Below, in pieces: positions 24,264 through 35,215 of a stretch of DNA of 37,061 nt. The stretch's first letter is position 1; each line of letters opens with the position of its first letter. The stretch comes from Thermodesulfovibrionales bacterium (GTDB lineage Bacteria; Nitrospirota; Thermodesulfovibrionia; Thermodesulfovibrionales; UBA9159), in assembly GCA_035686305.1 (NCBI GenBank), contig DASRZP010000114.1, forward strand, positions 1-37,061. Direction: 5' to 3'. The position numbers and the translations under genes were made by a program. The notes under the pieces were generated by a model. The model made no database searches and was not told where the DNA came from. It saw nothing but the letters and a program-made list of their open reading frames with translations.

Positions 24264-24732
24264 TGTCTCCCGCACCTTGCTGCACAATGTTCCCGATCAT
24301 GCTTCTAAAGCGCTTCAAATGGGTACCTTCCCAATACACTCTACCACAAGAATGGCAAAGGAAAAAACTGTTGCAGTTCAGAAAAACATACTCAGGAACG
24401 GCGTCTCTCACCGTTCCCTTCTCAGGAACGTGCTGGAGGATACCATTACACCGTGCGCATCTGCCCTCGCCGTAGCCCGTTATGCCGCAGCGTGTTATCA
24501 CTTCCCTTAGCTGCTCCAGAGGACTATTTGACCGGACAAGGTAAAGACTCTTCAGGTTCTTCATTCTCATAAAGTGGGAGTCCCTCGTAAGGAGAAAGCG
24601 GCCCTCCCGAAGTGTCAGTCTGAGAAGGTCGCCGTCCTCGATGTCGGGATAATAGAGGGTATCAAGACCAAGGAGCCTCAGCCATCGTGCAAGACGGCCG
24701 AGCATGGAATCTGCGATGAAGCGTCTCTCCAT
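24250..24732 (-). CDS. Mut7-C (PIN-like RNase) domain protein with zinc ribbon
   Basis: The product (160 aa from ATG 24732) has the Mut7-C/DUF82 core: RFIADSMLGRLARWLRLLG, then LLTRDSHF, a PIN-type nuclease arrangement of acidic residues. A C-terminal zinc ribbon follows, with CARCNG and CHSCGR cysteine pairs. The family is predicted to act on RNA; no substrate is established for small bacterial members. A start at 24768 would lengthen it by 12 residues but falls inside a strong hairpin, so 24732, preceded by AGAGG, is preferred. It lies directly downstream of rpoC and overlaps the channel gene. Confidence 0.85.
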   Translation of the reverse strand: MERRFIADSMLGRLARWLRLLGLDTLYYPDIEDGDLLRLTLREGRFLLTRDSHFMRMKNLKSLYLVRSNSPLEQLREVITRCGITGYGEGRCARCNGILQHVPEKGTVRDAVPEYVFLNCNSFFLCHSCGRVYWEGTHLKRFRSMIGNIVQQGAGDNASG

Positions 24733-24746
24733 ATCCTCTGAAACCA

Positions 24747-24782
24747 GTGGGCACTTAAGGGGCTTCATCCTTAACTGCCCAC
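24747..24782 (-). terminator. 14-bp hairpin after rpoC
   Basis: Arms at 24769-24782 and 24747-24760 pair over 14 positions with a single mismatch (GTGGGCA.TTAAGG), around an 8-nt loop, beginning 20 nt after the rpoC stop. It probably ends or attenuates the rpoBC transcript before the Mut7-C gene. A continuous T-run is missing (TGGTTTCAG follows), so partial read-through is likely. Confidence 0.6.
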
Positions 24783-24801
24783 TCAGAATGTTCAGGAGAA
24801 C

Positions 24802-27800
24802 TTATTCTTCAGGTTCTTCAGCAGCCGGAACCGTGGCAAAGAGCGGCTGCAATTCCCGTTTCACGAAGGTGTTGCGATATTTCTGCATGCCCGTACCGGC
24901 AGGAACGATCCTCCCCATGATCACATTCTCCTTCAACCCGTTAAGCTCATCGATCTGGGCGTTGATCGCAGCCTCCGTGAGAACCCTCGTCGTCTCCTGG
25001 AAGGAGGCGGCAGAGACCCAGCTCTCCGTGGTGAGGGATGCCTTGGTGATTCCAAGGAGGAGGGGTTTGCCCTGCGCAGGAGTGCCGCCTTCAGACCGAA
25101 CCCGTTCGTTCTCTTCCTGAAAGAATGCCCTGTCAACCTGTTCTCCGATGAGGAATATCGTATCTCCGGGGTCTTCGATCCTCACCTTCCTCATCATCTG
25201 ACGGACAATGGTCTCAATATGTTTGTCATTGATCGAGACGCCCTGGAGCCGGTAAACCTTCTGGACCTCATCCACAAGATACCTCTGGAGTTCCTGAGGT
25301 CCGAGGATGTCCAGGATACTGTGCGGGTTCACTGCCCCGTCCATCAGGGGTTCTCCTGCCTTCACCCAGTCCCCTTCATGGACGCTCACGTGCTTGCCCT
25401 TCGGTATGAGGTATTCCCTCTGCTCATCTCCACCCTTGACCACGACAACACGCATTCCCTTGTGTGCGCCTCTGAATTCAACAACCCCGTCGATTTCGGT
25501 GACGATCGCCTGTTCCTTGGGACGGCGCGCCTCAAAGAGCTCCGCAACCCTCGGAAGACCGCCGGTGATATCCTTTGTCTTCGTCGTCTCCCTCGGGATC
25601 TTTGCGAGGATGTCGCCGGGGAAAAGGACATCACCCTTTTCGACGAGGATATGGGCTCCGGCCGGCAAGAGATACCGTGCAAGATTTTGGGAAGACGGTA
25701 TCTTCAACGTAGCCTTGCCATGCTCATCCTTTATCGAGATCCTGGGCCTCATGTTTGCGGGATAATCGATGATGACCTTGTGGGAAAGACCGGTGATCTC
25801 ATCGACCTCCTCCTTTACCGATATCCCTTCCACAATGTCCCCGAAGGCGACCTTGCCGCCGACCTCGGTGAGCAAGGGCGTCGAATAGGGATCCCACTCG
25901 ACGAGCCTCTGTCCGGCCTCAACCTTCTGCCCCTCTTCCGCCTTCAGCTTGGCGCCGTAAACGAGATTATACTTCTCCCGCTCTCTTCCCTGCCCGTCAA
26001 TAATCGCTATGAGGGCGTTCCTGTTAAGGACAACAAGGGCGCCTTCCCGGTTTCGCACGGCATTGATGTTTATGAACTTCACCTTTCCGTGATTCTTGGC
26101 ATCAAGGACAGCCTGCTCAATGACCTTCGTCGCAGCACCGCCGATGTGGAAGGTACGCATCGTCAACTGGGTACCGGGCTCTCCGATCGATTGGGCAGCA
26201 ATAATCCCGACGGCCTCTCCCGTCTCGACCAGTTCGCCCCGCGCGAGATCCCTTCCGTAACATTTTGCGCAGACACCGATCTTGGCCCGGCAGGTGAGAA
26301 CGGATCTGATTTTTACCCTGTCGATACCGCTCTCGATGATCCTCTGGGCAACCTCTTCGTCGATCTCCTGGCTCTTCCTGACAACCACATCCTTTGTGAC
26401 AGGGTCAAGGATGTCTTCAACGGAAAATCTTCCGGTTATCCTCTCCTCAAGGGGCTGGATTATCTCTCCGCCTTCGACAAGGGAAGAGACCAGAATGCCG
26501 TCCGTCGTTGCGCAGTCATCTTCCAGGATATTGACGTCCTGGGCAACGTCCACAAGCCTCCTCGTTAGATAGCCAGAGTTCGCCGTTTTAAGGGCTGTGT
26601 CAGCAAGACCCTTTCTCGCTCCGTGGGTCGAGATAAAGTACTGGAGAGGGGACAGTCCTTCCCTGAAGTTAGCAGTAATCGGCGTCTCGATGATCTCTCC
26701 CGAGGGTTTTGCCATAAGACCTCTCATACCGGCAAGCTGCCTTATCTGGGCAGTGCTTCCTCTTGCGCCTGAATCTGCCATCATGAATATGCTGTTAAAG
26801 GCCCTTCGCTCTTTCAACTCCTCTTCCGTAAACTTCCTGCCGTCTTCGGCCCCGAGTTCCTTCATCATCTCGTCGGCAATCCGTTCCGTAACATTGGCCC
26901 AGATATCGATGACCTTGTTATACCGCTCGCCGTGGGTGATCAGGCCGTCGGCATACTGCTTCTGAATTTCCATGACCTCCTGCTCGGCCGCCCTGATCAG
27001 TTCAGCCTTCTTTGAAGGTATATGCATATCAGCCATACAGATCGAGATGCCTGACTTTGTGGCAAAGGTAAACCCTAATTTCTCGAGATTATCGAGAAAG
27101 ACCACTGTTGCCCTTCTGCCGGCCCTTTTGTAGGCATATTCGATGATCTTGCCCAATTCCCTCTTCGTGATCTCCCGGTTAATGGTCTCGAAGGGTATCT
27201 CGGCCGGGAGTATTTCACTCAGGAGGATTCTTCCGCAGGTCGTTTCAACAATCTGACCGTTTATCCTGACGTTGATCCAGTTATGTTCTTCAAGCTTGCC
27301 GGAATCGTATGCCTCCCTCACCTCATCGGGGTCCGAGAATATCTTTGTCTTGCCCTCTACATGGGCTTCCTTCTTTCTCATGCTGTTGAGGACCTCCTCA
27401 GCGGTCGTCTCTACAAGATAGACATAACTCTTTGCGGGGTCCTTTTTCTTTGCTTCCATCCGTACATATATCCGTTCGTCTTCCTTCACTTTGTCGGACT
27501 CGTATGCTACCTTGACCTCTTCAGGGCTCGAGAAGACTCTTCCCTTTCCCTTTGAGAGATAGTAGATTCCGAGGACCATATCCTGAGTCGGAACAACAAT
27601 AGGCTTTCCGTTGGCAGGAGAAAGGATGTTGTTCACCGACATCATGAGGACCCGGGCTTCTATCTGGGCCTCGATCGAAAGAGGGACGTGAACCGCCATC
27701 TGGTCTCCGTCGAAGTCCGCATTAAATGCGGTGCAGACGAGCGGGTGGAGCTTGATCGCCTTTCCCTCGACGAGGATGGGGTCAAAGGCCTGGATGCCAA

Positions 27801-29106
27801 GTCTATGGAGGGTCGGGGCACGGTTCAGAAGTACAGGATGTTCGGCAATCACGTCTTCGAGGGCGTCCCAAACCTCAGGCTGTTCCTTCTCAACGAGCCT
27901 CTTTGCAGCCTTCAGGGTCGTGGCAAAGCCCCTCTCCTCCAGCTTGTTGAAGACAAAGGGCTTAAAGAGTTCGAGGGCCATTCTCTTCGGAAGTCCGCAC
28001 TGATGGAGTTTCAGTTCGGGACCGACCACGATAACCGAACGGCCCGAGTAGTCAACCCTCTTCCCGAGAAGGTTCTGTCTGAAGCGTCCCTGTTTGCCTT
28101 TGATCATGTCGCTGAGAGATTTCAGGGGCCTCTTCGTTGCCGTCTTCAAGACCCTGCTCCTTCTGCCGTTGTCAAAGAGGGCGTCAACGGCTTCCTGGAG
28201 CATCCTCTTCTCGTTCTTTATGATGACGCTCGGCGCCTTGAGTTCCATAAGCCTCTTGAGCCTGTTATTCCTGTTAATGACCCTTCTGTACAAGTCATTC
28301 AGGTCTGATGTCGCAAAACGGCCTCCTTCAAGGGGGACAAGAGGTCTAAGGTCAGGAGGCAGAACAGGGACAGCATCCATGATCATCCACTCGGGCTTGT
28401 TCCCCGAGAGCCTGAATGCCTCGGCGACCTTCAGCCTCTTGGTGAGTTTCTTCTTGACGCCGAAAGATGAGGCCTCCTTTATTTTCGCTTTCAATTGAAC
28501 GGCAAGAGAGTCGAGGTCCAGCCTTCTCAGGAGTTCTCGTATCGCCTCAGCACCCATACCCCCTTTGAACCGGGAACCGAACTCCGCAGTCTTTTTCTTG
28601 TACTCGTCCTCGGTCAGAAGTTCTCGCTCTTTCAGCGGAGTATCGCCGGCGTCAATGATAATATAGTTTTCGAAGTAGAGGACCTTCTCGAGATGCCTCA
28701 TGGTCATATCGAGTAGAGTACCGATTCTGCTCGGTACCCCCTTAAGAAACCAGATATGAGCCACAGGTGTTGCGAGTTCTATATGGCCCATCCTCTCGCG
28801 CCTCACCTTGGACTGAATGACCTCGACGCCGCACTTGTCGCAGACAACTCCCCTGTGCTTCATCCTTTTGTATTTGCCGCAGAGGCATTCCCAGTCCTTT
28901 ACCGGGCCGAAGATCTTCGCACAGAAGAGTCCATCCCTCTCGGGTTTAAAGGTGCGGTAGTTGATGGTCTCAGGTTTTTTGACTTCACCATAAGACCATT
29001 CCCTGATTTTTTCCGAAGAGGCGAGCTTTATCCGGATCGCCTCAAAGTCCGTAGGATTCTTTGGCCTCTGAAAAAGGGCATAAACATCTGTTTCGACGTC
29101 TACCAA
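24802..29106 (-). CDS. rpoC: DNA-directed RNA polymerase subunit beta'
   Basis: This is the 1434-residue beta' subunit, carrying the catalytic magnesium motif [12 protein letters not shown], the N-terminal zinc site ([20 protein letters not shown]), the bridge-helix/trigger-loop region and the second zinc site ([13 protein letters not shown]). The start codon is TTG at 29106. No nearer ATG exists, and the following sequence ([17 protein letters not shown]) aligns with normal RpoC N-termini. AAGGGGG lies about 10 nt upstream, inside the end of rpoB. The gene begins 3 nt after the rpoB stop. A segment of about 29 residues occurs twice (residues 522-550 and 587-615); most beta' subunits known to me have it once. 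Confidence 0.98.
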   Translation of the reverse strand: MVDVETDVYALFQRPKNPTDFEAIRIKLASSEKIREWSYGEVKKPETINYRTFKPERDGLFCAKIFGPVKDWECLCGKYKRMKHRGVVCDKCGVEVIQSKVRRERMGHIELATPVAHIWFLKGVPSRIGTLLDMTMRHLEKVLYFENYIIIDAGDTPLKERELLTEDEYKKKTAEFGSRFKGGMGAEAIRELLRRLDLDSLAVQLKAKIKEASSFGVKKKLTKRLKVAEAFRLSGNKPEWMIMDAVPVLPPDLRPLVPLEGGRFATSDLNDLYRRVINRNNRLKRLMELKAPSVIIKNEKRMLQEAVDALFDNGRRSRVLKTATKRPLKSLSDMIKGKQGRFRQNLLGKRVDYSGRSVIVVGPELKLHQCGLPKRMALELFKPFVFNKLEERGFATTLKAAKRLVEKEQPEVWDALEDVIAEHPVLLNRAPTLHRLGIQAFDPILVEGKAIKLHPLVCTAFNADFDGDQMAVHVPLSIEAQIEARVLMMSVNNILSPANGKPIVVPTQDMVLGIYYLSKGKGRVFSSPEEVKVAYESDKVKEDERIYVRMEAKKKDPAKSYVYLVETTAEEVLNSMRKKEAHVEGKTKIFSDPDEVREAYDSGKLEEHNWINVRINGQIVETTCGRILLSEILPAEIPFETINREITKRELGKIIEYAYKRAGRRATVVFLDNLEKLGFTFATKSGISICMADMHIPSKKAELIRAAEQEVMEIQKQYADGLITHGERYNKVIDIWANVTERIADEMMKELGAEDGRKFTEEELKERRAFNSIFMMADSGARGSTAQIRQLAGMRGLMAKPSGEIIETPITANFREGLSPLQYFISTHGARKGLADTALKTANSGYLTRRLVDVAQDVNILEDDCATTDGILVSSLVEGGEIIQPLEERITGRFSVEDILDPVTKDVVVRKSQEIDEEVAQRIIESGIDRVKIRSVLTCRAKIGVCAKCYGRDLARGELVETGEAVGIIAAQSIGEPGTQLTMRTFHIGGAATKVIEQAVLDAKNHGKVKFININAVRNREGALVVLNRNALIAIIDGQGREREKYNLVYGAKLKAEEGQKVEAGQRLVEWDPYSTPLLTEVGGKVAFGDIVEGISVKEEVDEITGLSHKVIIDYPANMRPRISIKDEHGKATLKIPSSQNLARYLLPAGAHILVEKGDVLFPGDILAKIPRETTKTKDITGGLPRVAELFEARRPKEQAIVTEIDGVVEFRGAHKGMRVVVVKGGDEQREYLIPKGKHVSVHEGDWVKAGEPLMDGAVNPHSILDILGPQELQRYLVDEVQKVYRLQGVSINDKHIETIVRQMMRKVRIEDPGDTIFLIGEQVDRAFFQEENERVRSEGGTPAQGKPLLLGITKASLTTESWVSAASFQETTRVLTEAAINAQIDELNGLKENVIMGRIVPAGTGMQKYRNTFVKRELQPLFATVPAAEEPEE

Positions 29107-29109
29107 AAC

Positions 29110-32100
29110 TTATTCCCCCTTGCTTTTCTTCTCCAGGAGCTCAACGTCAAGACCAAGGCTCTGGAGTTCTTTAATTAATACATGGAAAGACTCAGGAACC
29201 CCTGGTTCGAGAGTCGCGTCGCCTTTCACGATCGCCTCATACATGCGGCCCCTTCCGGTGACATCATCGCTCTTTACCGTCAGGAATTCCTGCAGCGTAT
29301 AGGCGGCACCGTATGCCTCAAGCGCCCAGACTTCCATCTCACCAAGCCTCTGGCCACCGAACTGCGCCTTGCCGCCAAGGGGCTGCTGGGTGACAAGGGA
29401 GTACGGGCCGATGGAGCGGGCATGCATCTTATCGTCAACAAGGTGATGGAGCTTCAGCATATACATACAGCCGACGGTTACGGGCCTCTTAAAGGGCTCA
29501 CCCGTTCTGCCGTCACAGAGGGTGATCTGGCTTGACGCCGGAAGGCCAGCCTTCTTCAGCATCTCCCTCGTCTCGCTCTCCTTCGCGCCTTCAAAAACAG
29601 GGGTCGCAACGTGGAGCCCCAGGGCCCTCGCAGCCCATCCGAGATGGGTCTCGAGGATCTGCCCGACGTTCATCCTCGAAGGGACACCGAGGGGGTTCAG
29701 TACGATATCAACGGGAGTCCCGTCAGGAAGATAGGGCAAGTCCTCTTCAGGCAGCACCATGGCAACGACCCCTTTGTTCCCATGCCTTCCTGCCATCTTG
29801 TCCCCGACCTGGAGCTTGCGTTTCATCGCGATATAGACCTTGACCAGTTTATTCACGCCGGGGGGGAGTTCATCGCCCCTTCGCACCCGATCAACACTCT
29901 CATCGTATCTGGACTCAAGGTACCGTATGTACTGATTCGCCTCATGGTGAATTACTTCGAGTTTTTCTTTTATGTCGAGGTCAGCAATCTTGATCCGCAG
30001 AAGGTGTTCGTCTTTTATTCTATCGAGTTGCTTCTCCGTCAGCTTCCTCCCTGCCTGGCAGATCACCTCCTTCGACTTCGGGTCTTTCACGTCCTCCATG
30101 ACCTTGCATCCGACGAGGAGGTTCTTCACCTTCCTGAACTTTTCCTCTTTGACGATCCTCACTTCTTCCTCAAGATCGCGCTGCAATCTCAGGATGTCGT
30201 CTTCTTCGATACTCTTCGCCCTTTCGTCCTTCTCCGTCCCCTTTCTCGAAAATATCCTCACATCAACAATTACGCCTTCGATACCAGGCGGAACATAGAG
30301 ACAACTCTCCTTCACATCCTCGGCCTTTTCACCGAAGATGGCCCTCAGCAGTTTCTCTTCAGGCGTCAGCTGGGTCTCTCCCTTGGGAGTGACCTTTCCA
30401 ACAAGGATATCCCCGGCCTTCACCTCTGCACCGATCCGGATGATTCCACTTTCGTCAAGGTCTTTCAGCGCTTCTTCTCCGACATTCGGTATGTCTCTCG
30501 TTATCTCTTCAGGGCCGATCTTGGTATCGCGGGCCTCAACTTCGAACTCCTCTATATGGACGGAGGTAAAGACATCTTCTTTCACAAGCCGTTCACTGAG
30601 GAGGATTGCGTCTTCAAAATTGTATCCCCCCCACGGCATGAAGGCGACAAGAACATTCTTGCCGAGGGCTAGCTCCCCCCTATCGGTGGAAGAACCATCG
30701 GCAAGGACATCATCTTTCCCCACGGCGTCCCCGACATTCACGATAGGCTTCTGGTTTATGCAGGTCGCCTGGTTGGACCTCTGGAACTTTATCAGGTTAT
30801 AGATATCGACACCGCCGGCATCTTCCGCAGCCCTCACAACAACCCTCGATGCATCAACACACTCGACAACACCTGCCCTTTTTGCGAGGACAAGAGCTCC
30901 GGAATCCCTTGCGGCGGCATGCTCCATCCCCGTGCCAACGATAGGCGCCTCCGTCTGAATGACCGGAACCGCCTGCCTCTGCATGTTGGATCCCATGAGT
31001 GCCCTGTTCGCATCGTCATTTTCGAGGAAGGGGATTAATGATGCTGAGACGCCGACGATCTGTTTCGGGGAGACGTCCATGTACTGGACTTCCTGAGGCG
31101 TTACCATCTTGAAATCTCCGCCAACCCTTGCCGAGACTGCGTCACCGACAAGGTTTCCCTTCTTATCAACCGGTGAAGTCGCTTCCGCAATAATGAACCT
31201 TTCACCTTCTATGGCAGAGAGATACTCAATCTCCTGCGTCACCCTTCCATTGGCGACCTTCCGGTACGGCACCTCGATGAAACCAAAATCATTCACCCTT
31301 GCGTAGGTGGCGAGGGATGTTATCAGTCCGATATTCGGACCTTCCGGCGTTTCTATCGGGCATATTCTTCCATAGTGGGTCGGATGAACGTCCCTCACTT
31401 CGAACCCTGCCCTCTCGCGGGTAAGACCTCCGGGGCCGAGGGCAGAAAGTCTTCTCTTGTGGGTGATCTCGGAGAGCGAGTTTGTCTGATCCATAAACTG
31501 GCTCAACTGGCTCGAGCCGAAGAACTCCTTCACTGCAGCCATGACGGGCTTTGCATTGATGATGTCATGGGGCATGGCAGTCTCGAGCTCGGTGAGCGTC
31601 ATCTTTTCCTTTATGGCGCGTTCCATCCTCACGAGTCCGATTCTGAACTGATTCTCAAGGAGTTCACCGACACCCCTGATACGTCTGTTGCCGAGATGAT
31701 CGATGTCGTCGATCTCGCCTTTGCCCGTCCTCAGGTCAAGGAGGTAATGAACGATCTCCACAATGTCCTTATCCGTAAGAACCCTTATCTCCAGACCAGT
31801 CCCAAGGCCGAGTCTCTTGTTGATCTTCAATCTCCCCACCGACGAAAGATCATACCGTTTTGGATCGAAGAAAAGACCGTTGAAGAGGTCCCTTGCTGAA
31901 TTGATTGTCGGGGGTTCCCCCGGTCTCAGTTTTCTGTACACCTCGATGAGCGCCTCATCCTGGGAGCTCACCTTGTCGGTCAGAAGGGTATCCCGCAGTG
32001 AAGAGAGGTACTTGACATTATCTATGTAAAGCAGGTTGAGGGTGTTGACCTTGAGGGCAAGGATCTTGCCGAATATCTCCTCGGTAATCGGCTCGTTACT

Positions 32101-33045
32101 TTCCAGGATGACCTCGCCCGTTTCAGGGTCTATGACATCGACGAGGGTGATCCTCCCTATGATCTCCTCTTTTAGTATCGGGATCTCCTTGATGCCCGAG
32201 GTCTCCATCCTCTTAATGGCTCCCTTTGAGATCTTCGATCCCTCCTTCACAATGATTTCCTTTGTCTGGGATGCGACAATATTCTTTACCGCCTTTATTC
32301 CTGCCAGAACCTCGCTCACGACCCGCGTGAAGGTATGATGATCCTTGATCGTGATCTTCTCGACAGGATAGAAGGTCTTCAGCAGGTCTTCATTAGAGTA
32401 TCCCAGTGCCTTCAGCACGATCGTGGCAGGAAGTTTCTTTCTCCTATCGATGCGGACGTAGAGGATATCCTTGGTATCAAACTCAAAATCAAGCCACGAC
32501 CCCCGTGAAGGTATGACTCGTGCGGAATAGAGGAGCCGACCACTGGCGTGGGTCTTCCCCTTGTCATGACTGAAAAAAACACCGGGAGAACGGTGGAGCT
32601 GGCTCACAATAACCCTCTCGGTCCCGTTGATGACAAAGGTGCCTGTATCGGTCATAATAGGCATTTCTCCTATATAGACCTCCTGCTCCCGCGACTCCTT
32701 CAGCCTTTTTTTCCCGCCGTCTTCTACCTCCCAGAGGTTCAGTTTAACCCGAATCTTGATCGGAGCGGCATAGGTTATTCCTTTTTGCAAGCAATCCCTG
32801 ATATTGAATTTCGGTTCGTTCAAAAGGTATCCCAGGAATTCAATGGACGCCGTTTCATTGTAATCCATGATCGGAAAGACGCTTTTCAGTGCAGCCTGAA
32901 GTCCTGTATCTTCCCTTCCGTCCATCGGGATATCCTTCTGGAGGAACTTCTCAAATGAGCGTTTCTGTATCTCGATGAGATTGGGCACCTCCAGAATGGG
33001 CGGAACCTTACTAAAGTTTAATCTCTCTCTCAAAACCCTTGCCAT
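29110..33045 (-). CDS. rpoB: DNA-directed RNA polymerase subunit beta
   Basis: The beta subunit, 1311 residues, forms with beta' the active-site cleft and contains the rifampicin pocket. Characteristic segments are [20 protein letters not shown] followed by [17 protein letters not shown] (rifampicin region), [15 protein letters not shown], and the C-terminal [12 protein letters not shown] and [20 protein letters not shown]. The residues of the rifampicin region look wild-type. The ATG at 33045 is preceded by GGAGAAGGAG. It is co-transcribed with rplL upstream (90-nt gap) and rpoC downstream. Confidence 0.98.
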   Translation of the reverse strand: MARVLRERLNFSKVPPILEVPNLIEIQKRSFEKFLQKDIPMDGREDTGLQAALKSVFPIMDYNETASIEFLGYLLNEPKFNIRDCLQKGITYAAPIKIRVKLNLWEVEDGGKKRLKESREQEVYIGEMPIMTDTGTFVINGTERVIVSQLHRSPGVFFSHDKGKTHASGRLLYSARVIPSRGSWLDFEFDTKDILYVRIDRRKKLPATIVLKALGYSNEDLLKTFYPVEKITIKDHHTFTRVVSEVLAGIKAVKNIVASQTKEIIVKEGSKISKGAIKRMETSGIKEIPILKEEIIGRITLVDVIDPETGEVILESNEPITEEIFGKILALKVNTLNLLYIDNVKYLSSLRDTLLTDKVSSQDEALIEVYRKLRPGEPPTINSARDLFNGLFFDPKRYDLSSVGRLKINKRLGLGTGLEIRVLTDKDIVEIVHYLLDLRTGKGEIDDIDHLGNRRIRGVGELLENQFRIGLVRMERAIKEKMTLTELETAMPHDIINAKPVMAAVKEFFGSSQLSQFMDQTNSLSEITHKRRLSALGPGGLTRERAGFEVRDVHPTHYGRICPIETPEGPNIGLITSLATYARVNDFGFIEVPYRKVANGRVTQEIEYLSAIEGERFIIAEATSPVDKKGNLVGDAVSARVGGDFKMVTPQEVQYMDVSPKQIVGVSASLIPFLENDDANRALMGSNMQRQAVPVIQTEAPIVGTGMEHAAARDSGALVLAKRAGVVECVDASRVVVRAAEDAGGVDIYNLIKFQRSNQATCINQKPIVNVGDAVGKDDVLADGSSTDRGELALGKNVLVAFMPWGGYNFEDAILLSERLVKEDVFTSVHIEEFEVEARDTKIGPEEITRDIPNVGEEALKDLDESGIIRIGAEVKAGDILVGKVTPKGETQLTPEEKLLRAIFGEKAEDVKESCLYVPPGIEGVIVDVRIFSRKGTEKDERAKSIEEDDILRLQRDLEEEVRIVKEEKFRKVKNLLVGCKVMEDVKDPKSKEVICQAGRKLTEKQLDRIKDEHLLRIKIADLDIKEKLEVIHHEANQYIRYLESRYDESVDRVRRGDELPPGVNKLVKVYIAMKRKLQVGDKMAGRHGNKGVVAMVLPEEDLPYLPDGTPVDIVLNPLGVPSRMNVGQILETHLGWAARALGLHVATPVFEGAKESETREMLKKAGLPASSQITLCDGRTGEPFKRPVTVGCMYMLKLHHLVDDKMHARSIGPYSLVTQQPLGGKAQFGGQRLGEMEVWALEAYGAAYTLQEFLTVKSDDVTGRGRMYEAIVKGDATLEPGVPESFHVLIKELQSLGLDVELLEKKSKGE

Positions 33046-33135
33046 GTTTCTCCTTCTCTCCAGTTACGAAATGAGGTTCAGGCAAAGGCTGAGGCTCCGT
33101 ATTCTTCACCCCAACCTTAACCTTACACTCTCTCT

Positions 33136-33519
33136 TTACTTAATCTCCGTCTTTGCTCCCTGCTCTTCGAGTTTCGCCTTCATGGATTCGGCCTCTTCTT
33201 TGGTGACGCCGGTCTTCACCGGTTTCGGGGCGCCGTCGACGAGGTCCTTTGCCTCCTTCAGACCGAGTCCTGTCAGCTCTCTCACGACCTTGATGACCTG
33301 AATCTTCTTATCACCTGCTGACGCAAGGATGACGTCAAAACTGGTCTTCTCTTCGGCCGCAGCCGGAGCGGCCGCACCTGCTGCAGGAGCTGCTGCAACA
33401 GCAACGGGAGCTGCTGCCGTAACGCCATAGCGCTCTTCAAACTCTTTAACAAATTTTGACATGTCGAGTATCGTCATAGTGTCGATGAACTCAAAAACCT
33501 GTTCCTTTGTGATTGCCAT
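33136..33519 (-). CDS. rplL: 50S ribosomal protein L7/L12
   Basis: L7/L12 forms the flexible ribosomal stalk that recruits translation factors. The 127 residues show the N-terminal dimerisation helix pair, an alanine-rich hinge (about residues 33-55), and the factor-binding C-terminal domain with [32 protein letters not shown] lies 8-10 nt before the ATG. It follows rplJ in the usual order, 107 nt away. Confidence 0.98.
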   Translation of the reverse strand: MAITKEQVFEFIDTMTILDMSKFVKEFEERYGVTAAAPVAVAAAPAAGAAAPAAAEEKTSFDVILASAGDKKIQVIKVVRELTGLGLKEAKDLVDGAPKPVKTGVTKEEAESMKAKLEEQGAKTEIK

Positions 33520-33626
33520 TCTTATTGGTCCTCCTTCGTTCTTAACAAATTATCATTCGTGACCAGCCATGAGGAGTGCGGCAGTCTTTGCTGCCCCGAT
33601 TGGGAAGCCCTCTCCTCAGGCATCCG

Positions 33627-34145
33627 TCACGATTCACGCTTCGTCTTCAGAGAATGCACTGCGTAGGCAAAGCTACTCACCGTTGCAGAAAGGGCTGCAG
33701 CCAGCTTGCTTAAGGGGGCCTGGAAGGCGCCGGCCATCATTGACAGGAGCACTTCCCTTGACGGCAGTGTCGCCACGTCCTTTACTTCGTCCACACCGAA
33801 GAATTTTCCCTCGATGACTCCGCCACGGAGCTTGAGTTTCTCGTTCTTCTTCGAAAACTCCAGGACTTTCTTGGCCGCCGTTACCGGGTCGTCGTAGCCG
33901 ATAGCAACAGCCACCGGTCCCTTGAAGGCATCTCTCCCGGCAGACACCGGGGTATCCTGAGCTGCTATGCGGGCAAGGGTGTTCTTTACAACTCTGTACT
34001 CCACCCCTCCTTCACGGAGAAGCCGCCTCAGGTCGTAGAGCTCTGCAACAGTCATGCCTTTGTAGTCCGTAAAGATTACCGCCTTTGCCTCTGAGAATCT
34101 GTCCTTCAGTTCAGCAATAGCCTGTCCTTTTTCTTCCTTATTCAG
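33627..34145 (-). CDS. rplJ: 50S ribosomal protein L10, apparently starting at CTG
   Basis: L10 is the base of the L7/L12 stalk and the autoregulator of this operon. The core is typical (AVIFTDYKGMTVAELYDLR, YRVVKNTLARIA and the C-terminal LLSMMAGAFQAPLSKLA). A perfect AAAGGAGG (34151-34158) lies exactly 5 nt before a CTG at 34143-34145, which gives NKEEKGQAIAELK and 172 residues, the normal L10 length. The nearest in-frame ATG is at 34202; it would add 19 non-conserved residues and lacks a ribosome-binding site. The out-of-frame ATG just after the Shine-Dalgarno reads ATG ATC TGA and stops at once. I therefore favour CTG, initiated with Met. Confidence 0.93.
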   Translation of the reverse strand: MNKEEKGQAIAELKDRFSEAKAVIFTDYKGMTVAELYDLRRLLREGGVEYRVVKNTLARIAAQDTPVSAGRDAFKGPVAVAIGYDDPVTAAKKVLEFSKKNEKLKLRGGVIEGKFFGVDEVKDVATLPSREVLLSMMAGAFQAPLSKLAAALSATVSSFAYAVHSLKTKRES

Positions 34146-34217
34146 ATCATCCTCCTTTCCCAGAGACCACGCATCAGCGAGACCGTAAAACTTCTCCCGC
34201 ATCCTACGTCGAAATCA

Positions 34218-34292
34218 GTCAGCATTGTCTCGGTAGGCAGCCGGTCGGCCTCTCGCCGACAGGCTTTATGGTAACCACCTACGGTCTCTGAC
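34218..34292 (-). ncRNA. L10 leader (ribosomal autoregulatory element)
   Basis: On the minus strand upstream of rplJ the RNA can fold with outer arms GTCAG/CTGAC, a second stem GTAGG/CCTAC inside the conserved-looking GACCGTAGGTGG and CCTACCGAGAC, and an inner hairpin GTCGGC/GCCGAC. This layout and sequence match the widespread L10 leader, which binds the L10-L12 complex to repress translation of the operon. It ends about 75 nt before the rplJ start. The call rests on visual folding, not on a covariance search. Confidence 0.75.
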
Positions 34293-34303
34293 AATACATC
34301 AAT

Positions 34304-34351
34304 CGGACTAAGTCCGAAGCTTTTTGATTATAGATAAGAGCCCGGACTGAG
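34304..34351 (-). promoter_or_regulatory. three-arm, mutually exclusive hairpins between rplA and the L10 leader
   Basis: Three arms share one hexamer or its complement on the minus strand: AGTCCG (34343-34348), CGGACT (34311-34316) and AGTCCG (34304-34309). The middle arm can pair with either neighbour but not both. A choice between two hairpins is the usual form of a switch or attenuator. It lies just upstream of the L10 leader, 38 nt after the rplA stop. Confidence 0.4.
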
Positions 34352-34388
34352 TAACGCTCTCTCTCACTCTTGACTTCAGCCTTTTCAT

Positions 34389-35078
34389 CTATTTAGTCGT
34401 TAGTCTGCCAATGTCAATCCTGATTCCCGGTCCCATGGTTGAGGACAAAGTAATCTTCCTCAGATACCTCCCTTTGCTCGTACCCGGTTTTGCCTTGAGA
34501 ATGGAATCGATAACCACCCTTGCATTATCAAGGAGGGAGGTTTCGTTGAAGGAAACTTTCCCTACAGGAACATGCACGATGCCGCCTTTTTCCGCCTTGT
34601 ATTCCACTTTCCCTGCCTTTATTTCCTTCACCGCCTTTGCAACATCAAAGGTGACGGTACCGAGCTTCGGATTCGGCATGAGCCCCCTCGGACCAAGCAC
34701 CTTACCGAGTTTCCCGACAAGACCCATGATATCAGGGGTTGCCACGGCGCTGTCAAAATCGAGCCAACCCTTCTGGATCTTCTCAACAAGGTCTTCAGCT
34801 CCCGCATAATCCGCGCCTGCCCCGAGGGCCTCTTTCTCCTTTTCGCCCTTGGCAAAAACGAGGACCCTGACCTTCTTGCCGGTACCGTGAGGGAGCACGA
34901 CAGTGCCCCTTACCATCTGGTCGGATTTCTTAGGGTCAACCCCGAGGTTCAGGGCGAGATCTACAGACTCATCGAACTTTACATATGAAGTCTCTTTCAC
35001 AAGCTTTACAGCCTCTTCAAGGGAGTATTCTTTGCCGGCCTCAACCTTTGTGCCGGCAGCCTCCATCTTCTTTCCCAT
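34389..35078 (-). CDS. rplA: 50S ribosomal protein L1
   Basis: L1 binds 23S rRNA at the E-site stalk and helps release deacylated tRNA; in many bacteria it also represses its own mRNA. The 229-residue product has the normal length and the conserved [20 protein letters not shown] signature. I chose ATG 35078 (MGKKMEAAG) because GGAGG lies 6 nt upstream; extending to an in-frame ATG at 35144 adds 22 residues without family character. A 137-nt spacer separates it from rplK. Confidence 0.97.
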   Translation of the reverse strand: MGKKMEAAGTKVEAGKEYSLEEAVKLVKETSYVKFDESVDLALNLGVDPKKSDQMVRGTVVLPHGTGKKVRVLVFAKGEKEKEALGAGADYAGAEDLVEKIQKGWLDFDSAVATPDIMGLVGKLGKVLGPRGLMPNPKLGTVTFDVAKAVKEIKAGKVEYKAEKGGIVHVPVGKVSFNETSLLDNARVVIDSILKAKPGTSKGRYLRKITLSSTMGPGIRIDIGRLTTK

Positions 35079-35215
35079 CTCCAACCTCCAAACTCGAACA
35101 GATTTTTTCCGCCCCAGAGGACAACGAGAACCGGGAACTCTCAAGCAATGCTGCAGCTCGGTCCGATCCCGTCTCTGTCTTCTCTACTATCGGTCTTTCA
35201 GGTAAGTTTGTCTTT

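Noticed and set aside
25219-26568. 449-codon plus-strand frame opposite rpoC
   Set aside because: It is a long shadow caused by codon bias of the rpoC strand; the protein has no domain character.
29611-30672. 353-codon plus-strand frame opposite rpoB
   Set aside because: Antisense to highly conserved rpoB coding sequence; no ribosome-binding site or domain.
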